Source of the DNA: Agromyces cerinus subsp. cerinus
GTDB lineage: Bacteria; Actinomycetota; Actinomycetes; Actinomycetales; Microbacteriaceae
Reading direction: 5' to 3'
DNA: 64,000 nt
NCBI RefSeq assembly: GCF_900142065.1
Contig: NZ_FSRJ01000003.1
Location: 682,001-746,000, forward strand
Below, piece by piece: positions 25,271 through 32,543 of this stretch. The notes under the pieces are model-generated. The model ran no database searches and was not told the origin of the DNA. It saw nothing but the letters and a program-made list of their open reading frames with translations. The position numbers were made by a program, and so were the translations under genes. Position 1 is the stretch's first letter, and every line of letters begins with the position of its first letter.

Positions 25271-25955
25271 GCACGTGAGGGTCGTGATCGTCGACGACCA
25301 CTCCATCTTCCGGTCGGGTCTGAAGGCCGACCTCGACGAGACCATCGAGGTCGTCGGCGAGGCGCACGACGTCGAGTCCGCGGTCGCGGTGGTGACGGAT
25401 GCCGCGCCCGACGTGGTGCTCCTCGACGTGCACCTGCCAGGGGTCGCGGTGCCGGCGGGCACGAGCGGCGGCGCCGAGGTGATCCGCCGCGCCGCGGCAT
25501 CCCTTCGACAGGCTCAGGACGGCGCCGAGCCCTCGACGCGCTTTCTCGCGCTCTCGGTCTCGGACAAGGCCGAAGACGTCGTCGGCGTCATCCGCGCGGG
25601 AGCCCGCGGCTACATCACGAAGGGCTCTTCAGGCGCCGACGTGAGCCGTGCCGTGCACGCCGTCGCCGGGGGCGACGCCGTGTTCTCGCCGAAGCTCGCG
25701 GGGTTCGTGCTCGACGCGTTCGGTGCTCCCGTGGGGGAGACGGCGTCGGCGAGCGACGAGCTCGACCGGCTCTCGGCGCGCGAGCAGGAGGTCATGCGGC
25801 TGATCGCCCGCGGCTACGCCTACAAGGAGGTCGCCGCGGAGCTGTTCATCTCGACGAAGACGGTCGAGACGCACGTCTCGGCGGTGCTGCGCAAGCTCCA
25901 GCTGTCGAGTCGGCACGAGCTCACCGCCTGGGCGAATGCCCGTCGCCTGCTCTAG
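25263..25955 (+). CDS. LuxR/NarL-type response regulator
   Basis: A 230-residue regulator: receiver domain at 1-125 with acidic residues Asp11-Asp12 and phospho-acceptor Asp55 (VVLLDVHLPG), and a C-terminal LuxR helix-turn-helix (LSAREQEVMRLIARGYAYKEVAAELFISTKTVETHVSAVLRKL). It is coupled to the PspC kinase. The receiver carries an unusual insertion of about ten residues (ASLRQAQDGAE, about 78-89) encoded by the 31-bp dispersed repeat also found in murB. The GTG start overlaps the kinase stop; its 3' end overlaps the convergent lipid gene by 35 bases. Confidence 0.9.
   Translation: MVEHVRVVIVDDHSIFRSGLKADLDETIEVVGEAHDVESAVAVVTDAAPDVVLLDVHLPGVAVPAGTSGGAEVIRRAAASLRQAQDGAEPSTRFLALSVSDKAEDVVGVIRAGARGYITKGSSGADVSRAVHAVAGGDAVFSPKLAGFVLDAFGAPVGETASASDELDRLSAREQEVMRLIARGYAYKEVAAELFISTKTVETHVSAVLRKLQLSSRHELTAWANARRLL
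25497..25527 (+). repeat. 31-bp dispersed repeat inside a response regulator gene
   Basis: Same block as 20724-20754 with one difference (A for C in TTCGACAGGCTC). It inserts about ten residues into the receiver domain without breaking the frame. Confidence 0.8.
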
Positions 25956-27537
25956 GCGCACGGTCGCTCGCCGGCCGATACACGTCGAGCGCCGCCGGCA
26001 CGATCCGCACGCTCGTGCGGTAGCCCGGCGACGCGGTGCGGGCGGATGCCTCGGCGGGCGCGTCGAGCGACACCTCGCCGTCGTGGGCGAATCCGGGCGG
26101 CTGCCCGTGCCGGGGCCGCACGAGCACCTCGATCGACTCCGTCGTGAATGACTCCAGGCGCTCCGGCAGCAAACGGATGCGCCGGAGCACGGCACTCGTG
26201 CGACGGCCGAAGGCGAGCGCCCCCGCCGCGCGCAACCGCGAGTCCGCGTGCAGCAGTCGCACGTCGAGCACGCCCCCGTCGAGTCGTCGACGCTGCATGG
26301 GCGCGGCGATCCCGGGGTCGTTCGGCCCGACGCCCACGTACAGGGTCCAGAGCCGGGCGCGTCGCCCGTCGACGACCACGGTCACGGGAGCCGAGCGGCG
26401 CAGCACCCGCGCTGCGGCGGCGACGGCGGCGAGCCACTTGCCCCAGTGCTGCTCGCGCCGCTCCCGCTCGGCGACGAAATCGGGGTAGAGGCCGACCGAG
26501 GCGGTGTTCAGCACCGTGATCGGCGGGCCGTCGGCGAAGCGCAGCTCGGCGACATCCGCTCGCACGCCCTCGCCGCGTTGCAGGGCATCGACCGCGAGGT
26601 CGACGGATGCCGCGCCAACGGTGCGCGCGAAGTGGTTGAACGTGCCGCCGGGCACGACGACGAGCGGGACTCCGGCCGCCCGCGCCTCGTGCGCGACGGC
26701 GGCGACGGAGCCGTCGCCTCCGCACACCCCCACGATGCGCGGCGGGTCGTCGCGGGCAAGCGCCGCACGCACGGCGGTGCCAGGGTCGTCGCCGTCGAGC
26801 ACGTGCAGCTCGGCTCGCGGCAGGCGTCGCTCGAGCACCTGCATCGGATCGGTGCGCAGCACGCTCGTGCCCGACGCCCGGTTGACGACGATGAAGACGC
26901 CGGCGCCGTCCGGCGACGACGGCAGGCGCCGGTCGGCACCGCTCCGCGTCGGAGTGTCGACCTCGCCGGCGCCGGGTCGGGCGACGGCGGCGCTCAGGCC
27001 CGCGACTCCGGCGCCGATCGCGAGCCCGCCGACGACGTCGGACACCCAGTGCGCGCCGGTGTGCAGTCGCGAGTAGGCGACGCCGAGCGCGACCGGCGCC
27101 AGCGCGGCGCCGAGGCGCGGCTCCTCGATCGCGATGCCGGTGACGAAGGCCGCAGCGCTCGCCGAGTGCCCGGACGGGAACGACGGAGTGCGGGGCGGCT
27201 TCGGCAGGCGTCGGCCGATCGGCACATCGGCGAGCAGGGGCCGGTCGCCCCCGAAGAGCTGTTTGGCGATCACGTTGGTGAGCGCGCTCGCGACGAGCAG
27301 CGAGCCGAGTCCGCGCCCCGCGGTACGTCGGTGTCCGAGCACGGCGAGCACGCCCGCGATGGTCCACCAGAGCACGCCGCGGTCGGCGAACCCCGAGACG
27401 CGCGACCAGAACCGGTCGGCGACGGGATGGGCGCGGCGGGCGTTGACTGCGCGCGCGGATGCGGCATCCGCTCGCCGGACCCAGGCGGGCAGGATTCTCG
27501 TCCGTTGCACGGCGATGCGCACGCTGCGGAAGACCAC
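25921..27537 (-). CDS. PAP2 phosphatase / diacylglycerol kinase-like fusion protein
   Basis: A 538-residue two-domain protein. The N-terminal half carries a PAP2 (phosphatidic acid phosphatase-like) membrane domain with the motifs KQLFGGDRPLLAD, PSFPSGHSASAAAF and SRLHTGAHWVSDVVGG. The C-terminal half (from about residue 215) is a diacylglycerol/sphingosine kinase catalytic domain with GVCGGDGSVAAVAHEA and VVPGGTFNHFARTVG. One domain removes and the other adds a phosphate, so it may process a lipid phosphate or undecaprenyl-type substrate; the net role is unclear. The GTG start is supported by the -10 box TACGAT six bases upstream (leaderless). Confidence 0.88.
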   Translation of the reverse strand: MVFRSVRIAVQRTRILPAWVRRADAASARAVNARRAHPVADRFWSRVSGFADRGVLWWTIAGVLAVLGHRRTAGRGLGSLLVASALTNVIAKQLFGGDRPLLADVPIGRRLPKPPRTPSFPSGHSASAAAFVTGIAIEEPRLGAALAPVALGVAYSRLHTGAHWVSDVVGGLAIGAGVAGLSAAVARPGAGEVDTPTRSGADRRLPSSPDGAGVFIVVNRASGTSVLRTDPMQVLERRLPRAELHVLDGDDPGTAVRAALARDDPPRIVGVCGGDGSVAAVAHEARAAGVPLVVVPGGTFNHFARTVGAASVDLAVDALQRGEGVRADVAELRFADGPPITVLNTASVGLYPDFVAERERREQHWGKWLAAVAAAARVLRRSAPVTVVVDGRRARLWTLYVGVGPNDPGIAAPMQRRRLDGGVLDVRLLHADSRLRAAGALAFGRRTSAVLRRIRLLPERLESFTTESIEVLVRPRHGQPPGFAHDGEVSLDAPAEASARTASPGYRTSVRIVPAALDVYRPASDRAPRAGDGHSPRR

Positions 27538-27630
27538 GCCGCCATCGTAGGCGCGGGGCGCCGTGCCGTCGACGGGTTGCGCCGACGGCCGCGGAACCGG
27601 ACTCGCGAAAAAGAATTCTGCTATTCAGTG

Positions 27631-27669
27631 TTGCTATCTACCGGTACTCGTGCTTACTATGTACCGGTA
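27631..27669 (+). promoter_or_regulatory. PadR-operon promoter with two TACCGGTA sites
   Basis: TTGCTA (27631-27636) and TACTAT (27655-27660), 18 bases apart, make a good -35/-10 pair. Perfect 8-base palindromes TACCGGTA lie in the spacer (27639-27646) and just after the -10 (27662-27669), 23 bases centre to centre. This is an ideal arrangement for autorepression by the PadR protein encoded next. Confidence 0.6.
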
Positions 27670-27703
27670 ATCAGTCACACCGAGTAGTGAAAGGAGGGGT
27701 TCC

Positions 27704-28057
27704 ATGGGCAAGCAGACCACCGAGATGCTGAAGGGCACGCTCGAAGGCATCGTCCTCGCAATCCTGGCCGTGAGTCCGGCCTACGGGTACGAGATCACGG
27801 CCCGGCTTCGCGAAGAGGGCTTCTCCGACATCGCCGAGGGCACCGTCTACGCCCTGCTGGTCAGGATCGAGCAGCGCGGCCTCGTCGACGTCGAGAAGGT
27901 TCCGTCGGAGAAGGGCCCGCCGCGCAAGGTCTACACGATCAACGCGCAGGGCGGCGCATACCTCGAGGAGTTCTGGGGGACCTGGAGTTTCCTCGCAGAA
28001 CGGATCGAACAGCTCCACCAGCGCATCGAACAACGAACGAACGAAGAGGGAGAGTAG
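27704..28057 (+). CDS. PadR-family transcriptional regulator (short form)
   Basis: A 117-residue regulator consisting of the winged helix (LKGTLEGIVLAILAVSPAYGYEITARLREEGFSDIAEGTVYALLVRIEQRGLVDVEKV ... RKVYTINAQGGAYLEEFWGTW) and a short C-terminal dimerisation helix, the compact LadR/PadR-s2 form. It leads an operon with a DUF1048 protein and an ABC exporter, with AAAGGAGG before the ATG. Such PadR proteins commonly repress the transporter downstream and respond to the exported drug. Confidence 0.88.
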   Translation: MGKQTTEMLKGTLEGIVLAILAVSPAYGYEITARLREEGFSDIAEGTVYALLVRIEQRGLVDVEKVPSEKGPPRKVYTINAQGGAYLEEFWGTWSFLAERIEQLHQRIEQRTNEEGE

Positions 28058-28059
28058 TC

Positions 28060-28434
28060 ATGGCTGCGAAGTGGTACGAGATGATCACCGGATCGCTCGA
28101 CGACAAGAAGGCCTACCGCCAGTACAAGGCCCGCATCGCGGCCCTGCCCGAGCCCTACGGCACCGCCGCGAAGGCCTTCGAGCGCTACTTCATGTACAAC
28201 GGCGGCATCACCGACGGCGACTCCGCCGTGATGATCACGATGTTGAACGACTTCGCCGATCTGTGGGAGCGGGCCGCCGTCGACCAGACGCCGGTCGAGG
28301 ACATCGTCGGCGACGACCCGGTCGAGTTCGCCGAGGCATTCGCCGCGGCGTACGCCGGCAAGCGCTGGATCGACAAGGAGCGCAACCGCCTCACCGAAAC
28401 CATCCAGAACCTCGAAGGAAAGGAAGAACGATGA
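28060..28434 (+). CDS. DUF1048 domain protein
   Basis: A 124-residue soluble helical protein (WYEMITGSLDDKKAYRQYKARIAALPEPYGTAAKAFERYFMYNGGI ... LNDFADLWERAAVDQTPVEDIVGDDPVEFAEAFAAAY) matching DUF1048. Members of this family are repeatedly found beside PadR regulators and drug-type ABC exporters, but no biochemical role is known to me. It starts two bases after the padR stop and overlaps the ABC ATPase start by four bases, so it is an integral part of the operon. Confidence 0.87.
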   Translation: MAAKWYEMITGSLDDKKAYRQYKARIAALPEPYGTAAKAFERYFMYNGGITDGDSAVMITMLNDFADLWERAAVDQTPVEDIVGDDPVEFAEAFAAAYAGKRWIDKERNRLTETIQNLEGKEER

Positions 28435-29252
28435 CCACCGAAGCAGCGATCCGGGTGCAGGGCATCCAGAAGTCGTTCAAGGACCTGCACGTGCTGAGAG
28501 GCGTCGACTTCGACGTCGCAGCGGGCACCATCTTCGCCCTGCTCGGCTCGAACGGCGCGGGCAAGACCACCCTCGTCCGCATCCTCTCGACGCTCGCGAA
28601 GGCCGACGCCGGCACCGCGACCGTCCACGGCCTCGACGTCGCCGCCAACCCCGGCGAGGTGCGCGAGGCGATCAGCCTGACCGGCCAGTTCGCCGCCGTC
28701 GACGAGGTGCTCACGGGCCGTGAGAACCTAATGCTCATCGCGAGGCTCCGGCACCTGAAGAACCCGGGTGCGATCGCCGACGAGCTGCTCGACCGCTTCT
28801 CGCTCACCGAGGCCGGCGGCCGCAAGGCGGCGACCTACTCGGGCGGCATGCGCCGCCGGCTCGACATCGCGATGAGCCTGATCGGCAACCCGCCGATCAT
28901 CTTCCTCGACGAGCCGACGACCGGCCTCGACCCGCAGGCGCGCATCGAGGTGTGGCAGACCGTCAAGAAGCTCGCCGACGCCGGCACGACCGTGCTGCTC
29001 ACGACGCAGTACCTCGACGAGGCCGAGCAGCTCGCCGATCGAATCGCGATCCTGCACAAGGGCACGATCATCCAGAACGGCACCCTCTCAGAACTCAAGC
29101 AGCTCCTCCCGGCCGCCACGGTCGAGTACGTCGAGAAGCAGCCGACGCTCGAAGAGGTCTTCCTCACCCTCGTCGGCGACACCGGCGAGACCGACACCGA
29201 CGATGCCGACCGCGCCGACAGTGCGGCCAAGGCAGGAAAGGAATCACGATGA
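28431..29252 (+). CDS. ABC exporter ATP-binding subunit (drug-resistance type)
   Basis: A 273-residue ATPase with Walker A GSNGAGKTT, the signature YSGGMRRRLDIA, Walker B IIFLDEPTTGLDP and the switch histidine replaced by glutamine (LLTTQYLDEAEQLADRI), a known feature of DrrA-type exporters. The C-terminal extension ends in a charged Asp/Lys tail. It should form the export pump with the following permease. ATGA overlaps occur at both ends. Confidence 0.92.
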   Translation: MTTEAAIRVQGIQKSFKDLHVLRGVDFDVAAGTIFALLGSNGAGKTTLVRILSTLAKADAGTATVHGLDVAANPGEVREAISLTGQFAAVDEVLTGRENLMLIARLRHLKNPGAIADELLDRFSLTEAGGRKAATYSGGMRRRLDIAMSLIGNPPIIFLDEPTTGLDPQARIEVWQTVKKLADAGTTVLLTTQYLDEAEQLADRIAILHKGTIIQNGTLSELKQLLPAATVEYVEKQPTLEEVFLTLVGDTGETDTDDADRADSAAKAGKESR

Positions 29253-30013
29253 CCACCCACGTCCTCAGCGACACCCGGGTCCTCACCGGCCGATCGCTGA
29301 CCCACATCCTTCGCAGTCCCGACACGATCATCACCACCGCGGTCACGCCGATCGCGCTGATGCTGCTCTTCGTCTACGTGCTCGGCGGCGCGATCAACAC
29401 CGGATCCGACGAGTCGTACATCAACTACATGCTCCCGGGCATCCTGCTCATCACGATCGCATCTGGCATCGCGTACACCGCGTACCGGCTGTTCCTCGAT
29501 CTGCAGGGCGGCATCTTCGAGCGGTTCCAGTCGATGCCGATCGCGCGATCGAGCGTGCTCTGGGCCCATGTGCTCACGTCAGTCGTGGCGAACCTCGTGT
29601 CGGTCGCGATCGTCATCGGCGTCGCGCTCATCATGGGGTTCCGCACCGGGGCATCCGTCGGGGCATGGCTCGCCGTCGCCGGAATCCTGGCCATGTTCAC
29701 CCTCGCGTTGACCTGGCTCGCCGTGGTCGCCGGCCTCTCGGCGAAGACGGTCGACGGCGCGAGCGCCTTCAGCTACCCGCTGATCTTCCTGCCGTTCATC
29801 AGCTCCGCGTTCGTGCCCACCGACACGATGCCGGCACCGGTCGCCTGGTTCGCCGAGAACCAGCCCGTGACCTCGATCGTGAACTCCACGCGGGCCCTGT
29901 TCGCCGGTGAGCCCGTCGGCAGCGAGATCTGGGTCGCGCTCGCCTGGCTCGTCGGCATCCTCGTGGTCGCCTACGTGTGGGCGATGTCGATCTACCGGCG
30001 CAAGATCTCCTAG
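29249..30013 (+). CDS. ABC-2 type exporter permease (DrrB-like)
   Basis: A 254-residue membrane protein with six predicted helices. TAVTPIALMLLFVYVLGGAI, NYMLPGILLITIASG, the conserved GIFERFQSMPIARSSVLWAH and the final VVAYVWAMSIYRRKIS are typical of ABC2-type (DrrB) permeases. With the upstream ATPase it probably exports an antibiotic or lipid-like compound sensed by the PadR regulator. A strong terminator follows. Confidence 0.9.
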   Translation: MTTHVLSDTRVLTGRSLTHILRSPDTIITTAVTPIALMLLFVYVLGGAINTGSDESYINYMLPGILLITIASGIAYTAYRLFLDLQGGIFERFQSMPIARSSVLWAHVLTSVVANLVSVAIVIGVALIMGFRTGASVGAWLAVAGILAMFTLALTWLAVVAGLSAKTVDGASAFSYPLIFLPFISSAFVPTDTMPAPVAWFAENQPVTSIVNSTRALFAGEPVGSEIWVALAWLVGILVVAYVWAMSIYRRKIS

Positions 30014-30035
30014 CCCGAGGTCCGAGCGCTCACAC

Positions 30036-30083
30036 ACGAAGCTCCCCTCCACCCGTCTCCGACGCGGTGGAGGGGAGCTTCGT
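30036..30083. terminator. Bidirectional hairpin between convergent exporter and acyl-CoA synthetase genes
   Basis: Perfect 18-base arms starting ACGAAGCTCCCCTCCACC and the matching complement enclose a 12-base loop. It lies 22 bases after the permease stop and 20 bases beyond the end of the opposing gene. Confidence 0.85.
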
Positions 30084-30103
30084 CGTGTCACCGCCGCGCG
30101 GGC

Positions 30104-31798
30104 TCAGCCCTGCTCGAGCAGCTCGTCGCGCACCGCGCGCCGCAGCACCTTGCCGATGAGCGAGCGCGGCAGCTCGTCGAAGAGGTCGATGCGGCGCGGC
30201 ACCTTGTAGGGCGTCAGGCTCGTGCGGCAGAAGTCGCGGAGGGCGGCCTCGTCGAAGACGGCGCCCTCGCGGAGCTCCACGCCCGCGGCGACCGCCTCGC
30301 CGCCCGAGGCCCGGGGCAGCCCGACGACCGCGGCGCCGCGCACGTCGGGGTGGGCGAGCAGGGCAGCCTCGACCTCCGACGGGGAGACGTTGAAGCCGCC
30401 CGTGATGATGAGCTCCTTCACCCGGTCGACGATCGTGACGAACCCGTCGTCGGAGACGTGCACGATGTCGCCCGTGCGGAGCCACCCGCCGGGGAGCAGT
30501 GTCTCGGCGGTCTCGGCCGGTCGGCGCCAGTAGCCCTGGAAGACCTGCGGCCCCCGCACGAGCAGTTCGCCGGCCTCGCCCGCAGGACGGTCGGCTTCGG
30601 GGTCGTCGGGGTCGACCACGCGGATCTCGGTGCTCGGGAACGGCACGCCCACGGTGCCGGGGCGCCGCGTCGGGCCCATCGGGTTGCCGAGCGAGATCGG
30701 CGAGGACTCGGTCATGCCGTACCCCTCGACGAGGAGTCCGCCGGTCGCGCTCTCCCAGCGGTCGACGGTCGCGATCGGCAGGCTCATCGCCCCCGAGATC
30801 GCGAAGCGGATGCGCTCGAGCGCACGCGGGTGGCGGGCGGCAGCGTGCACGAGCTGGTCGTAGATCGGCGGCACCGCGGGCAGGAACGTCGGCGGCGAGT
30901 GGCGTGCGGCATCGAGTACGAGGGCCGAGTCGAACTTCGGGAACAGCACGAGCCGCGCGCCGATGCTCATCGCGAAGGTCAGGCAGAGCGTCATGCCGTA
31001 GGCGTGGAAGAGGGGCAGCACGCCGTAGAAGACCTCTTCGCCCTCGGTGAGGCCCGGCACCCAGGCGCGGCCCTGCATCGCGTTGGCGCGCAGGTTGCGG
31101 TGGCTGAGCACGGCGCCCTTCGGGGTTCCGGTGGTGCCGCTCGTGTACTGCAACACGGCGGTGTCGCCGAGCGACGGTCGCGGATGCCGCGTGGCGAGCG
31201 CCCGTCGCGAGGTGAGGCGCTCCCAGTCGACGAGTCCGCGTGCACGGGGCTTCGTCGTGAGCGCGGCGCGGGAGCGCCGGGCCTTCGGGATCGGCAGGCG
31301 CAGCGCCATCCGCTTGCCGAACGGCAGCGCCCGGGTCAGGTCGACCGAGACGATGTGGGCCGGGCGGATGTCGCTCGGGAACTCGGCGACCGTGTCGGCG
31401 ACGCTGTTCCAGACGATCGCGACGCGCGCGCCGTGGTCTTCGAACTGGTGCCGCAGCTCGGGCGGCGTGTAGAGCGGGTTGTGCTCGACGACGATCGCCC
31501 CGAGGCGGAGCACCGCGTAGAACGCGGCCACGTGCTGCGGACAGTTCGGCAGCACGAGCGCGACCCGGTCGCCGGCGACGACCCCGAGCCGGCGCAGCCC
31601 CTCGGCGGCCGACGCGATCTGCTCGCCGAGCTCCTTGTAGCTCGTCTCGGCGCCGAAGAACTCGAGCGCCGTGCGTCGCTTGAACCGGCGCACCGAGTCG
31701 TCGATCATGTCGACGAGGGTCTGGCTCGGCTCCTCGATCGCCGGCGGCACGCCCTCGGCGTAGTGGGCGAGCCACGGGCGGTCTTCGTACGGGTTCAT
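30104..31798 (-). CDS. Long-chain acyl-CoA synthetase (AMP-forming, FadD-like)
   Basis: A 564-residue member of the ANL superfamily that activates fatty acids to acyl-CoA through an acyl-adenylate. The P-loop-like motif is TSGTTGTPKGAV, and the core motifs are VEGYGMTESSP and GWLRTGDI. The C-terminal lysine lies in LIGKVLRRAV. Chain-length preference cannot be judged. The gene stands alone; its leader contains a perfect 20-base palindrome. Confidence 0.9.
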   Translation of the reverse strand: MNPYEDRPWLAHYAEGVPPAIEEPSQTLVDMIDDSVRRFKRRTALEFFGAETSYKELGEQIASAAEGLRRLGVVAGDRVALVLPNCPQHVAAFYAVLRLGAIVVEHNPLYTPPELRHQFEDHGARVAIVWNSVADTVAEFPSDIRPAHIVSVDLTRALPFGKRMALRLPIPKARRSRAALTTKPRARGLVDWERLTSRRALATRHPRPSLGDTAVLQYTSGTTGTPKGAVLSHRNLRANAMQGRAWVPGLTEGEEVFYGVLPLFHAYGMTLCLTFAMSIGARLVLFPKFDSALVLDAARHSPPTFLPAVPPIYDQLVHAAARHPRALERIRFAISGAMSLPIATVDRWESATGGLLVEGYGMTESSPISLGNPMGPTRRPGTVGVPFPSTEIRVVDPDDPEADRPAGEAGELLVRGPQVFQGYWRRPAETAETLLPGGWLRTGDIVHVSDDGFVTIVDRVKELIITGGFNVSPSEVEAALLAHPDVRGAAVVGLPRASGGEAVAAGVELREGAVFDEAALRDFCRTSLTPYKVPRRIDLFDELPRSLIGKVLRRAVRDELLEQG

Positions 31799-31828
31799 GC
31801 GTGCCTCTCACGGCCATCTGCACGCAAG

Positions 31829-31848
31829 ACCACGGGCCGGCCCGTGGT
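31829..31848. promoter_or_regulatory. Perfect 20-bp palindrome in the acyl-CoA synthetase leader
   Basis: ACCACGGGCCGGCCCGTGGT reads identically on both strands. The likely -10 box TACGCT lies at 31877-31882 (minus strand), so the palindrome falls in the early transcribed leader, about 30 bases downstream of the promoter. It is a candidate operator for a fatty-acid-responsive repressor. Confidence 0.45.
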
Positions 31849-31910
31849 TGCCGCAGTGCGTGCGGATGCCACCTCCAGCGTAGGGCGCGGGCGCTGTGCC
31901 CGACCTGAAC

Positions 31911-32543
31911 CTAGATGATGCCGAGCTCCATCGCCCGGGTCACCGCGCGGGTGCGGTCGCTCACCTCGAGCTTCTCGAACACGTGCAGCAGGTGGGTCTT
32001 CACCGTCGCCTCGCCGATGAAGAGCGCCCTGGCGATCTCGGGGTTCGACCTGCCCTCGGCCACGAGCCGCAGCACTTCGAGTTCCCGCGGCGAGAGCGAG
32101 GGCGGGGCCGCGGATGCCGCGCCGGCGCGCACCCGCGAGACGAGCTTCGCCGCGATCGACGGGGCGAGCACCGTCTCACCTGCCGCCACGGCGCGGATGC
32201 CGGCGACGATCTCGGCCTGCGGCGCCGCCTTCAGCAGGTACCCGCTCGCCCCCGCCTCGATGGCGGCGAGGATGTGGTCGTCGGTCTCGTACGTCGTGAG
32301 CACGAGCACGCGGGTGCCGGGCACCTCGGCGACGATGCGCGCGGTCGCGGCGGCGCCGTCGATGTGCGGCATCCGCAGGTCCATGAGCACGAGGTCGGGG
32401 CGTTCGGATGCCGCGACCGACACCGCTTCTGCGCCGTCGGCGGCCACGCCGACGACCTCGAGCCCGGGCTCGGTCTCGAGCAGTCCGACGATGCCGGCGC
32501 GCACGATCGGGTGGTCGTCGGCCACGACGATGCGGATGCTCAT
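31911..32543 (-). CDS. LuxR/NarL-type response regulator of the ABC-linked two-component system
   Basis: A 210-residue regulator with an N-terminal receiver (Asp9-Asp10 acidic pocket, phospho-acceptor Asp55 in LVLMDLRMPH) and a C-terminal LuxR helix-turn-helix (LSPRELEVLRLVAEGRSNPEIARALFIGEATVKTHLLHVFEKL). It overlaps the kinase gene by four bases and is last in an operon that begins with an ABC exporter. It most likely controls that exporter in response to membrane-active agents. Confidence 0.92.
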   Translation of the reverse strand: MSIRIVVADDHPIVRAGIVGLLETEPGLEVVGVAADGAEAVSVAASERPDLVLMDLRMPHIDGAAATARIVAEVPGTRVLVLTTYETDDHILAAIEAGASGYLLKAAPQAEIVAGIRAVAAGETVLAPSIAAKLVSRVRAGAASAAPPSLSPRELEVLRLVAEGRSNPEIARALFIGEATVKTHLLHVFEKLEVSDRTRAVTRAMELGII

